A stretch of 64,000 nucleotides of DNA, from the NCBI RefSeq assembly GCF_003112535.1, contig NZ_BEWA01000005.1, forward strand, positions 478,024-542,023, given 5' to 3'. Source of the DNA: Streptomyces rishiriensis. Its GTDB lineage: Bacteria > Actinomycetota > Actinomycetes > Streptomycetales > Streptomycetaceae. The translations under genes were made by a program, and so were the position numbers. Below, piece by piece: positions 27,837 to 36,084 of the stretch (the first letter of the stretch is position 1; each line of letters starts with the position of its first letter). Below the pieces are notes generated by a model, which saw only the letters and a list, made by a program, of their open reading frames with translations, ran no database searches and was not told the DNA's origin.

Positions 27837-28211
27837 CTACAGGCTCCATCGGCGCAGCTCGCCCGCGATCTCGGTCACCGACGCCTCTCCGCTCTTGACC
27901 AAGCGGGCGAGGTCGCGGACCTGTTCGGGCGACGTCGCGACCTTCAGCCCGCTGGCCACGAGGTAGGCGTAGGCGACCGCGCACGCGAACAGGGCGTTGG
28001 AGCGCTCCAACGCCGGTACATGGATGAGGAGTTGCAGCAGGGCGGCGGCGCGCGCGTGCGCGTCGTCGTAGACGGGGACGTCGAATATCTCGGCCTGATG
28101 GCGTGCCACGGCCGCGACCAGCGCGCCCCAGTCGGTGACCTGGGGGTCGCCCGGCGTCTTCTGTTCGGCGAGCATGAGGAGCCAGGCGAGGTCGATACGG
28201 AGATCGCTCAA
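27837..28211 (-). CDS. Fic/Doc-like toxin of a toxin-antitoxin module (degenerate motif)
   Basis: The 124-residue protein resembles the Doc subgroup of Fic proteins in length and in its central helix region (HVPALERSNALFACAVAYAYLVASG). Doc normally has an HxFxDGNKR-type motif for phosphate transfer; here the aligned stretch reads HVPALERSNA, keeping His and Asn but losing the Gly and Lys. It starts with TTG, 4 nt after the RHH antitoxin stop, so they are co-translated. It may be an inactive remnant or a subfamily with different chemistry. Confidence 0.65.
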   Translation of the reverse strand: MSDLRIDLAWLLMLAEQKTPGDPQVTDWGALVAAVARHQAEIFDVPVYDDAHARAAALLQLLIHVPALERSNALFACAVAYAYLVASGLKVATSPEQVRDLARLVKSGEASVTEIAGELRRWSL

Positions 28212-28215
28212 GGGA

Positions 28216-28473
28216 TCAGCGGCGACCTTCGCGCGTGGCGGCCTCGCGTGTCTCGCCCTCGCGTTCCGCGCCGAACTCCTCGGCGAAGAGTGTCTCGTAC
28301 TGCTTCATGAAGTCGCTGGCGGCCTCGACGAACGTGTGGCCGATCTCCCCGGCGTCCTGTCTGACCAGCTCTTCTATGTAGCGGTTGACGCTCATGCCGC
28401 GAGCCGTGGCGCGCTCGCGGGCGACCTGGGCCGTGCCCTCGTCCACGCGTACGTTCAGCTGGGTCTTCGCCAT
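28216..28473 (-). CDS. Ribbon-helix-helix antitoxin
   Basis: An 85-residue protein with an N-terminal RHH DNA-binding segment (AKTQLNVRVDEGTAQVARER, then MSVNRYIEELVRQD) and an acidic C-terminus of the type that wraps a toxin. It precedes the Fic-like gene in one operon. A TAGCTT box (28485-28480) lies 6 nt before the ATG, overlapping half of a paired operator, so autorepression is likely. Confidence 0.85.
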   Translation of the reverse strand: MAKTQLNVRVDEGTAQVARERATARGMSVNRYIEELVRQDAGEIGHTFVEAASDFMKQYETLFAEEFGAEREGETREAATREGRR

Positions 28474-28479
28474 ACCTCG

Positions 28480-28501
28480 AAGCTAGCGCCGATGTGCTAG
28501 C
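28480..28501. promoter_or_regulatory. Paired GCTAGC operator of the toxin-antitoxin module
   Basis: Two palindromic GCTAGC hexamers (28482-28487, 28496-28501) are separated by 8 bp, with near-symmetry extending into the spacer. The left copy overlaps the antitoxin -10 box TAGCTT. RHH repressors bind such short repeated palindromes. Confidence 0.6.
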
Positions 28502-28620
28502 AGCGGCAAGGGCGGCCGGTGGTCGAAAAGGGATTCCGGCTGTGCGCCGGGTCACACTACGCTCGGCCAGGCACAGTCGTCGTTTCGTAGTCGGCACGTC
28601 CACCGAGCGAGGAGGCAGCC

Positions 28621-29463
28621 TTGTCCACACCTGCTGCGGAGCACGTCCCCGGCCTGGCCGCGGCCGACGGGATCGCGGCCCGCGCCCGTGCTCTGACCAA
28701 GGCGTACGGCTCCGGCGAGACCACGGTGCTCGCGCTGGACGCCGTCGACGTGGACATCGCGCGCGGCCGCTTCACCGCGGTCATGGGGCCGTCCGGGTCC
28801 GGGAAGTCCACGCTGATGCACTGCCTGGCGGGGCTGGACACCGTCTCGGCCGGTCAGGTGTGGCTGGGCGACACCGAGATCACGGGTCTGAAGGACCGGG
28901 AGCTGACCCGGCTGCGACGGGACCGGATCGGGTTCATGTTCCAGTCCTTCAACCTGATCCCGACGCTGAACGCGGCGGAGAACATCACCCTGCCGATGGA
29001 CATCGCGGGCCAGAAGCCCGACCAGAAGTGGCTGGACCAGGTCATCGACACGCTGGGCCTGCGGGACCGGCTGAAGCACCGGCCCTCGCAGCTGTCGGGC
29101 GGTCAGCAGCAGCGCGTGGCCTGCGCCCGCGCGCTCGCCTCCCGCCCCGAGCTGATCTTCGCCGACGAACCGACCGGCAACCTGGACTCGCGGGCCGGGC
29201 TGGAGGTCCTCTCCTTCCTGCGCGAGGCCGTCGACACCCTGGGCCAGACCGTCGTCATGGTCACCCACGACCCGGGCGCCGCGGCCCACTCCGACCTCGT
29301 GCTCTTCCTCGCCGACGGGCGGATCGTGGACGAGATGCAGCGGCCCACGGCCGAGGCGGTCCTCGAGCGGATGAAACGGTTCGACGTGATCCGCGCGCAG
29401 TTCGCCGGCGAGGGCGGGGACGGCGGGCCCAGCACCGTCGGCGCCGGCTCCGGGGAGAAGTGA
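28621..29463 (+). CDS. MacB/LolD-type ABC transporter ATPase
   Basis: A 280-residue ATPase with Walker A GPSGSGKST (56-64), Q-loop FMFQSFNLIP, signature LSGGQQQR, Walker B LIFADEPTGNLDSR and switch His in VTHD. The FMFQSFNL and GLKDRELTRLRRDRIG runs are typical of MacB/FtsE-like exporters of peptides or lipids. The TTG start has GAGGAGG upstream. The permease gene begins 4 nt after its stop. The C-terminal 40 residues are an extra charged tail. Confidence 0.93.
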   Translation: MSTPAAEHVPGLAAADGIAARARALTKAYGSGETTVLALDAVDVDIARGRFTAVMGPSGSGKSTLMHCLAGLDTVSAGQVWLGDTEITGLKDRELTRLRRDRIGFMFQSFNLIPTLNAAENITLPMDIAGQKPDQKWLDQVIDTLGLRDRLKHRPSQLSGGQQQRVACARALASRPELIFADEPTGNLDSRAGLEVLSFLREAVDTLGQTVVMVTHDPGAAAHSDLVLFLADGRIVDEMQRPTAEAVLERMKRFDVIRAQFAGEGGDGGPSTVGAGSGEK

Positions 29464-29467
29464 TCCG

Positions 29468-32035
29468 GTGCTGAAGGCCACGCTCAGGAGCTTCCTCGCG
29501 CACAAGGGACGGCTGCTGCTGTCCGCGCTGGCCGTCGTCCTGTCGGTGGCGTTCGTCGCGGGCAGCCTGATCTTCTCCGACACGGTGACCCGCACCTTCG
29601 ACCGGCTCTTCGCGTCGACGTCCGCGGACGTCACGGTGCAGCCGAAGGAGGACCTGACGTCCTCCGTGCCGACCGGCGCGGTGCAGACCGTGCCGGCCTC
29701 GCTCGCGAAACGGCTGGCCGGCGTGCCCGGAGTCGCCTCCGCCCACGCGGACGTGAGCGTGCAGAACATCACGGTCGTCGACGCCCGGAACAAGTCCGTG
29801 GGACCGACCACGGGCGCGCCGACCATCGCCACGGACTGGTTCGTCACCCACCGCAGCCCGGTGAAGCTGACCTCGGGGCACGCCCCGCGGGGCGCGGGCC
29901 AGGCCATGCTGGACGCGGGCACCGCCGACCGCAAGCACGTGGCGATCGGCGACACGCTCACCGTGATGGCCCAGCCGGGCTCGTTCAGGGTCGAGGTCGT
30001 CGGCATCGCCACCTTCACCACCACCAACCCCGGCGCGGCCCTGGTCTACCTGGCCCCCGAGACGGCCGCCGCGAAGCTTCTGGGCGCGGCGGACAAGGCC
30101 ACGAGCATCTCCGTCGACGCGGCCCCGGGGGTGGACGACGCGGTGCTCAAGAAGCGCGTCGCCGCCGCGGTCGGCGCGGGACCCTACGAGGTGAAGACGG
30201 CCGACGAGCAGGCGAAGTCGTCGGCGGAGGCGCTGGGCAGCTTCCTCGACGTCATCAAGTACGTGATGCTCGGCTTCGCCGGTATCGCGGTCCTCGTCGG
30301 CGTGTTCCTGATCGTCAACACGTTCTCGATGCTGATCGCGCAGCGCACCCGGGAGCTGGGTCTGCTGCGCGCGCTGGGCGCCGACCGCCGCCAGGTGCGC
30401 CGCTCGGTGCTCACCGAGGCGGTGCTGCTGGGCCTGGTCGGCTCCACGCTGGGGCTGGCCGCCGGCATCGGCCTCGCGGTCGGGCTGATCAAGCTGATGA
30501 CCGCCTTCGGCATGAACCTGAAGGCCACGGAGATGGTCGTCGGCTGGCCGACCCCGGTGTCGTCGTACGTCGTCGGCGTCGGCGTCACCTTCGTGGCGGC
30601 GTACCTGCCCGCCCGGCGCGCGGCGACCGTGTCGCCGATGGCGGCCCTCGCCGACGCCGACGTCGCGGGAGTGGGCCGGCCGCTGAAGGTGCGCGCCGTG
30701 GTGGGCGCGGTCGTCGGGGCGCTCGGCACGGCGGCGCTCGTCGGCTGCGCGACCTCCTCGAGGACGGCGTCGGCGGCGTCCCTGCTGGGCCTGGGCGTGG
30801 TGCTCACCCTGATCGCCACCGTCATCGCGGGACCGCTCCTGGTGCGGCCGGTGATCAGGGTCCTGGGCGGCGCCTTCCCCGCGCTGTTCGGGTCCGTCGG
30901 CCGGATGAGCCAGCGCAACGCCCTGCGCAACCCGCGCCGGACGGGCGCCACGGCGGCCGCGCTGATGGTGGGCCTCGCCCTGGTGGGCGGGATGTCGGTG
31001 GCGAGCGCCTCCATGTCCAAGTCGTTCGACCAGCAGATCGACAAGACCCTGGGCGCCGACTACGTCGTCCAGAACGCCAACTTCACCCCGTTCTCCGCGG
31101 AGGTCACCGACGCGGTGCGGCACACCGAGGGCGTCGGCCTGGTCGTACGGCAGCGGTTCGCGCCGATCGCGGTGCGGCTGCCGGACGGCAGGCGTGTGGA
31201 GACGACCGCCACCGGCTACGACGACCGGGTCGACGACGTCGCGCACGTCACCTACGCCGAGGGCGGCACCGCGGCCGCCCTGGCCGACGGCGCCATGGGC
31301 ATGGACGTGAACTTCGCCCGCGACCACGGGGTGCGGCTCGGCAGCGTGCTCCCGGTGGAGTTCCCCGGCGACCGGACGGCGTCGCTGAAGGTGGGCGCGC
31401 TCACCGACCAGGACGCGGCCGACGGGTTCGGCACCCAGGGCGGGCTGTTCTTCGGGATCGCCACCGTCGAGAAGTACGTGCCCGGCGGGCAGGACACCGC
31501 GCTCTACGTCAACGCGCGCTCCGGCGCCGATGTAGGCGGGCTGCGTCCGCGGCTGGAGAGGACCCTCGACGCGTACCCGCAGGTGCAGGTCCGTGACCAG
31601 GCCGACTACAAGAAGCTCGTCCACGACCAGATCGCCGTGCTGCTCTACCTGGTGTACGCGCTGCTCGGGCTGGCGATCGTCATCGCGGTGCTCGGCGTCG
31701 TCAACACGCTGGCCCTGTCGGTGGTGGAGCGGACCCGGGAGATCGGGCTGCTGCGCGCCATCGGGCTGGGCCGGCGGCAGTTGCGCCGGATGATCCGCCT
31801 GGAGTCGGTGGTGATCGCCGTGTTCGGCGCGGTGCTGGGGCTGGCGCTCGGCCTGGTGTGGGGCGTGTGCATCCAGCAGGTGCTGGCGTTGCAGGGCATG
31901 AAGGCCCTGGCCGTCCCGTGGGGAACCATCGTGGCGGTCGTGGTGGGGTCGGCGGTCGTCGGCGTCGTCGCGGCGCTGCTGCCCGCGCTGCGCGCGTCCC
32001 GGCTGAACGTGCTGGCCGCGATCGCGCACGACTGA
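29468..32035 (+). CDS. FtsX/MacB-type ABC transporter permease
   Basis: The 855-residue permease has an N-terminal membrane helix (about 18-40), a first extracytoplasmic domain, a first FtsX core with three helices (about 255-395), a middle helix region (about 410-460), a second extracytoplasmic domain (about 500-710) and a second FtsX core (about 715-850). Both FtsX parts contain the RTRELGLLRALG / RTREIGLLRAIG coupling helix, so it is a full-size permease that likely works as one copy per two ATPases. Its substrate is unknown. A weak stem (AGCCCC/GGGGCT, 32041-32063) follows the stop. Confidence 0.93.
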   Translation: MLKATLRSFLAHKGRLLLSALAVVLSVAFVAGSLIFSDTVTRTFDRLFASTSADVTVQPKEDLTSSVPTGAVQTVPASLAKRLAGVPGVASAHADVSVQNITVVDARNKSVGPTTGAPTIATDWFVTHRSPVKLTSGHAPRGAGQAMLDAGTADRKHVAIGDTLTVMAQPGSFRVEVVGIATFTTTNPGAALVYLAPETAAAKLLGAADKATSISVDAAPGVDDAVLKKRVAAAVGAGPYEVKTADEQAKSSAEALGSFLDVIKYVMLGFAGIAVLVGVFLIVNTFSMLIAQRTRELGLLRALGADRRQVRRSVLTEAVLLGLVGSTLGLAAGIGLAVGLIKLMTAFGMNLKATEMVVGWPTPVSSYVVGVGVTFVAAYLPARRAATVSPMAALADADVAGVGRPLKVRAVVGAVVGALGTAALVGCATSSRTASAASLLGLGVVLTLIATVIAGPLLVRPVIRVLGGAFPALFGSVGRMSQRNALRNPRRTGATAAALMVGLALVGGMSVASASMSKSFDQQIDKTLGADYVVQNANFTPFSAEVTDAVRHTEGVGLVVRQRFAPIAVRLPDGRRVETTATGYDDRVDDVAHVTYAEGGTAAALADGAMGMDVNFARDHGVRLGSVLPVEFPGDRTASLKVGALTDQDAADGFGTQGGLFFGIATVEKYVPGGQDTALYVNARSGADVGGLRPRLERTLDAYPQVQVRDQADYKKLVHDQIAVLLYLVYALLGLAIVIAVLGVVNTLALSVVERTREIGLLRAIGLGRRQLRRMIRLESVVIAVFGAVLGLALGLVWGVCIQQVLALQGMKALAVPWGTIVAVVVGSAVVGVVAALLPALRASRLNVLAAIAHD

Positions 32036-32117
32036 GGAGGAGCCCCGCCCGTGGCCGGGGGCTGTCCGGATGGCGGAATTCCGTGTCCGGGCGGCCCGCC
32101 CGTGATGGGATCGGCGC

Positions 32118-32543
32118 ATGTCTGATCTGCGGATACGGGCCGCGACACCCGAGGACCTGGACACCGTGCTGGCCTTCTGGAAGACGGCCGCCGAGGGCAC
32201 GAGCATCAGCGACGACCGCAGCGGGGTGGAGCGGCTGGTCGCCCGCGACCCGCAGGCGCTGATCCTGGCCGAGCAGGGCGGTGAGCTGGTCGGCACGGTG
32301 ATCGCCGGGTTCGACGGGTGGCGGTGCCATCTGTACCGGCTGGCGGTGCACCCGCGGCGGCGCCGCCGGGGCGTCGGCTCGGCGCTGCTGGCGGCCGCGG
32401 AGGAGCGGTTCGTGCGGCTGGGCGGCCGTCGCGGGGACGCGATGGTGCTCACCCGCAACGAGACGGCGCATCATGCCTGGCGCGCGGCGGGGTACGCGCC
32501 CGAGGAGAAGTGGCGGCGCTGGGTGAAGCCGCTCGCCGACTGA
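32118..32543 (+). CDS. GNAT-family N-acetyltransferase
   Basis: The 141-residue protein is a single GNAT domain: LRIRAATPEDLDTVLAFW at the start and the acetyl-CoA loop LAVHPRRRRRGVGSALL. GNATs of this size modify small amines or protein N-termini; the substrate cannot be told. It stands alone 82 bp after the ABC permease on the same strand. No RBS is clear before the ATG. Confidence 0.88.
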   Translation: MSDLRIRAATPEDLDTVLAFWKTAAEGTSISDDRSGVERLVARDPQALILAEQGGELVGTVIAGFDGWRCHLYRLAVHPRRRRRGVGSALLAAAEERFVRLGGRRGDAMVLTRNETAHHAWRAAGYAPEEKWRRWVKPLAD

Positions 32544-32739
32544 TCGGGGGCCCACCAGATCCCCTTTGCCGATCCTTTACCCTTGGGGGGCTGTGTGGAC
32601 CACCGCGCGGCCCCCGACGACGTCATGAAAGGTGTGAGCGTCCGCCCATGGGCGAGCCTCCCCGTACCCGCACGCGTACCTGTACGCGACATCGCGCGCT
32701 GCCGCCCGCCCTGCCCGATCCTGGGACGGAGGTGACCCG

Positions 32740-34074
32740 ATGACCGAAGTGCTGCTGCTCCTGGTGGCGATCCTGCTGTCGCTCGCGTGCGGCGCCTTCG
32801 TGGCCGCCGAGTTCTCCCTGACCACCGTCGAGCGCAGCGAACTCGAACGGGCCGTGGAGCGCGGCGAGCGCGGCGCGGCCGGGGCGCTGAAGGCCGTCCG
32901 CAACCTCACCTTCCAGCTCTCGGGCGCGCAACTGGGCATCACGGTCACCAACCTGGTGGTCGGCATGCTGTCCGAGCCGTCGATCGCCAAGCTGATCTCC
33001 GGGCCGCTGGAGTCGCTCGGCCTGTCGAGCACCGCCGCGAGCTCGGTGGCGCTGGTGCTGGGCACGGCCCTGTCGACCGTGTTCCTGATGGTCGTCGGCG
33101 AACTCGTGCCCAAGAACTGGGCGATCTCGTCCCCGCTTTCGGTCGCCAAGGGCGTGGGCAACGCCCAGCGCTGGTTCAGCGCCGCCTTCCGGCCCTTCAT
33201 CAGCCATCTCAACGAGACCGCGAACCGGATCGTGCGCCTCTTCGGCGTGGAGCCCACCGAGGAACTGGCCGCCGCGCGCGGCCCCCAGGAACTCGCGGCC
33301 CTGGCCCGGCACTCCGCCAGGGAGGGAGCCCTGGAGGCGGACACCGCAGAGCTCTTCGTGCGCACCCTGAACCTGGCCGACCTCACGGCGGAGAACGTGA
33401 TGACCCCGCGCGTGCAGGTCATCGCGCTGGAAGCGTCGGCGACCTGCGAGGACGTCGCCAACGCCACCCGGGCCACGGGGCTTTCCCGCTTCCCGGTGTA
33501 CCGCGGCAGCCTCGACGCGGTGGTCGGCATCGCGCACATCAAGGACGCGCTGGCGATCCCGGCCGCGCGGCGCCCGCGCGTGCCGGTCTCGGAGATCATG
33601 CGCGAACCCCTCCTGGTGCCCGAGTCGCTCACCGTGGACCGGCTGCTGGACCGGTTGTCCGGCAAGCGGACGATGGCCGTGGTCATCGACGAGTACGGCG
33701 GGACGGCGGGCGTGGCGACGCTGGAGGACATCGTCGAGGAGGTCGTCGGCGAGGTCCACGACGAACACGACCCGCACGAGACGCCCGACCTCGCCCCCGC
33801 GGGCTCGGACGACGACGGCCGCGTCCTGTACTCGGCCGACGGCTCCGCCCGCATCGACCAGCTCGCCCGCGTCGGCCTGCGGGCCCCGGAGGGCCCCTAC
33901 GAGACGCTGGCCGGTCTGGTCGCCGCCGAGCTGGGCCGGATACCGGCCGTCGGCGACACCCTGGAGGTCACCGGCTGGCGCCTGGACGTCGTCGACGCCT
34001 CCGGCCGCCGGGCCGCCCGGGTGCTGCTGCACGCACCCCTCGCCGACACCCCCGCGGAAGGGGCGGACACGTGA
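32740..34074 (+). CDS. CNNM/HlyC-CorC-type membrane protein
   Basis: A 444-residue protein with a DUF21/CNNM membrane domain (about 1-185; three to four helices, GELVPKNWAI), a paired CBS module (about 205-335; MTPRVQVIAL, SRFPVYRGSLDAVVGIAHIKD) and a CorC/HlyC C-terminal domain (about 350-435). This family exports or regulates Mg2+/Co2+ ions, with CBS pairs binding nucleotides. AGGTGACCC precedes the ATG. The stop overlaps the start of a second family member, so they are co-expressed and may form a heterodimer (inference). Confidence 0.92.
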   Translation: MTEVLLLLVAILLSLACGAFVAAEFSLTTVERSELERAVERGERGAAGALKAVRNLTFQLSGAQLGITVTNLVVGMLSEPSIAKLISGPLESLGLSSTAASSVALVLGTALSTVFLMVVGELVPKNWAISSPLSVAKGVGNAQRWFSAAFRPFISHLNETANRIVRLFGVEPTEELAAARGPQELAALARHSAREGALEADTAELFVRTLNLADLTAENVMTPRVQVIALEASATCEDVANATRATGLSRFPVYRGSLDAVVGIAHIKDALAIPAARRPRVPVSEIMREPLLVPESLTVDRLLDRLSGKRTMAVVIDEYGGTAGVATLEDIVEEVVGEVHDEHDPHETPDLAPAGSDDDGRVLYSADGSARIDQLARVGLRAPEGPYETLAGLVAAELGRIPAVGDTLEVTGWRLDVVDASGRRAARVLLHAPLADTPAEGADT

Positions 34075-35084
34075 TCGCCGTCCAGTTGCTCATCGCCCTG
34101 GCGACCCTCGTCGTCAACGCGTTCTTCGTCGGCGCCGAGTTCGCGCTGATCTCCGTACGCCGCTCCCAGATCGAGCCGTACGCCGAGCAGGGCGACCGGC
34201 GCGCCAGGAGCGTGCTGTGGGGACTGCAGCACGTGTCGGCCCTGCTGGCGGCCGCACAGCTCGGCATCACCCTGTGCACGCTGCTCCTCGGCGTGGTGGC
34301 CGAACCCGCCATCGCGCACCTGCTGGAGCCGGTGTTCCACGCGGTGGGGGTGCCCGAGAGCGCCGGCCACGCGGTGTCCTTCGTGATCGCGCTCGTCCTC
34401 GCCACCTATCTGCACATGCTGCTCGGCGAGATGGTCCCGAAGAACATCACGCTCGCCGAGCCGGTGCGCAGCGCGCTGTTGCTGGGCCCGCCGCTGGTCG
34501 CCGTCGCCCGGGGGCTGCGACCGGTGATCTTCGCGATCAACGCCTTCGCGAACGCGCTGCTGAAGCTGATGCGGATCGAGACGAAGGACGAGGTCACGGC
34601 GACCTTCTCGGACGCGGAGCTGGCGCAGATCGTCAGGGACGCGGGCGAGGCCGGGCTGATCGACGACCGTGCCCAGGAGCGGCTGCACGACGCGCTGGAG
34701 CTGGGCCGCCGCCCGGTGCGGGACGTCGTCCTGCCGCTGGAACGGGTCGTCCAGGCGCGCGTGGGCATCACTCCGGAGGGGCTGGAGCGGCTGGCCGCCG
34801 AATCCGGGTTCTCCCGGTTCCCGGTGGTGGACGAGGGCCGGCGGATCGTCGGCTATCTGCATGTGAAGGACGCGCTGGACGCCTCGCCCCGGGACGCGCC
34901 GTTCCGGCTGCGGGACATGCGGCCCATCGCGCGCGTGCGGGAGGCGACGCCGCTGGACGACGTCCTGACCGCCATGCGCGGCAGCCGGACGCATCTGGCG
35001 GCCGTGCTGGGCTCCGACGGGCGGCTGGCCGGCCTGGTGACCATGGAGGACGTGCTGCGGGAGCTGTTCGGGCAGCGGGCCTGA
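34071..35084 (+). CDS. Second CNNM/CorC-type membrane protein
   Basis: The 337-residue paralogue has the DUF21 membrane domain (about 1-180; NAFFVGAEFALISVRRSQIE, GEMVPKNITLAE) and a CBS pair (about 205-330; SRFPVVDEGRRIVGYLHVKD). It lacks the CorC/HlyC C-terminal domain present in its partner. Its GTG overlaps the partner's stop by 4 nt. Tandem long/short CNNM genes are common in actinobacteria. Confidence 0.92.
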   Translation: MIAVQLLIALATLVVNAFFVGAEFALISVRRSQIEPYAEQGDRRARSVLWGLQHVSALLAAAQLGITLCTLLLGVVAEPAIAHLLEPVFHAVGVPESAGHAVSFVIALVLATYLHMLLGEMVPKNITLAEPVRSALLLGPPLVAVARGLRPVIFAINAFANALLKLMRIETKDEVTATFSDAELAQIVRDAGEAGLIDDRAQERLHDALELGRRPVRDVVLPLERVVQARVGITPEGLERLAAESGFSRFPVVDEGRRIVGYLHVKDALDASPRDAPFRLRDMRPIARVREATPLDDVLTAMRGSRTHLAAVLGSDGRLAGLVTMEDVLRELFGQRA

Positions 35085-35172
35085 CGCCCGCGCGCGGGTG
35101 CGGTGGCCGGCCGCCGGAAGGCGGAGGCGACCGACCGCCGGGTATGCGACTCGGGCTACCATCTGTTCCGCC

Positions 35173-35955
35173 ATGCAGACGAACCCCACTCACACCAGCC
35201 TGGTCGCCGTCGGCGACTCCTTCACCGAGGGCATGTCCGACCTGCTGCCCGACGGCACCTACCGGGGCTGGGCGGACCTCCTCGCCGCCCGGATGGCCGC
35301 CCGCGCCCCCGGCTTCCGGTACGCCAACCTGGCCGTGCGCGGCAAGCTGATCGGACAGATCGTCGAGGAGCAGGTGCCGGTGGCGGCCGCCATGGGCGCG
35401 GACGTCATCACCCTGGTCGGCGGCCTCAACGACACACTGCGGCCCAAGTGCGACATGGGCCGGGTCAAGGGCCTGCTCACGGAGGCCGTGGAGCAGCTGG
35501 CGCCGTCCTGCAAGCAGCTGGTGCTCATGCGCAGCCCGGGGCGGCGGGGTCCCGTCCTGGAGCGGTTTCGGCCGCGTATGGAAGAGCTCTTCGTGTGCGT
35601 CGAGGAGCTGGCCGCGCGGCATGGCGCACTCGTCGTCGACCTGTACGACGCCCCGTCGCTGAGCGACCCGCGAATGTGGGACGTCGACCGGCTGCACCTG
35701 ACGGCGGAGGGCCACCGCAGGGTCGCCGAGGCCGTCTGGCAGACCCTCGGGCACGACCCCGAGGACCTGGAGTGGCACGCGCCGATGGCGGCGACGCCGC
35801 CCCCGGGGTGGACCGCCCGCCGGGTCGCCGACGCGCGGTTCGCCCGGCAGCACCTGCTGCCGTGGATCGCCCGCCGCCTCACGGGCCGCTCCTCCGGGGA
35901 CGGCCTGCCGCCCAAGCGGCCCGACCTGCTGCCGTACGAGGGACCCACGGTATGA
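35173..35955 (+). CDS. SGNH/GDSL-type hydrolase (cytoplasmic)
   Basis: The 260-residue protein carries all four SGNH blocks: GDSFTEG with Ser16, the Gly block GKLIGQ, LVGGLNDT with Asn, and DRLHLTAEGH with the Asp-His pair. It would hydrolyse an ester or acyl bond. There is no signal peptide. The Arg/Pro-rich last 70 residues are an extension beyond the fold. The ATG at 35173 is preceded by a TACCAT box 10 nt away and no RBS. Confidence 0.88.
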   Translation: MQTNPTHTSLVAVGDSFTEGMSDLLPDGTYRGWADLLAARMAARAPGFRYANLAVRGKLIGQIVEEQVPVAAAMGADVITLVGGLNDTLRPKCDMGRVKGLLTEAVEQLAPSCKQLVLMRSPGRRGPVLERFRPRMEELFVCVEELAARHGALVVDLYDAPSLSDPRMWDVDRLHLTAEGHRRVAEAVWQTLGHDPEDLEWHAPMAATPPPGWTARRVADARFARQHLLPWIARRLTGRSSGDGLPPKRPDLLPYEGPTV

Positions 35956-36069
35956 CGGGCTCCGCGCGGCCCGGCCGGGGGCCGCGGGGCGCCGACGGCC
36001 GAGGCGCGTGACCCCGGTCTCGTAGGTTCCACCGAACGAGACCGTGCGCCGACCTGCACGAATCGCCAG

Positions 36070-36084
36070 TAGAATCCGTCCACG
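36070..36084 (+). promoter_or_regulatory. Candidate leaderless purB promoter
   Basis: TAGAAT (36070-36075) is 8 nt before the purB GTG, and there is no Shine-Dalgarno sequence. Transcription would start at or next to the start codon. Confidence 0.5.

Noticed and set aside
29261..32458. Open frame of 1065 codons on the minus strand
   Set aside because: Antisense of the ABC permease; His/Arg-rich with no family features.
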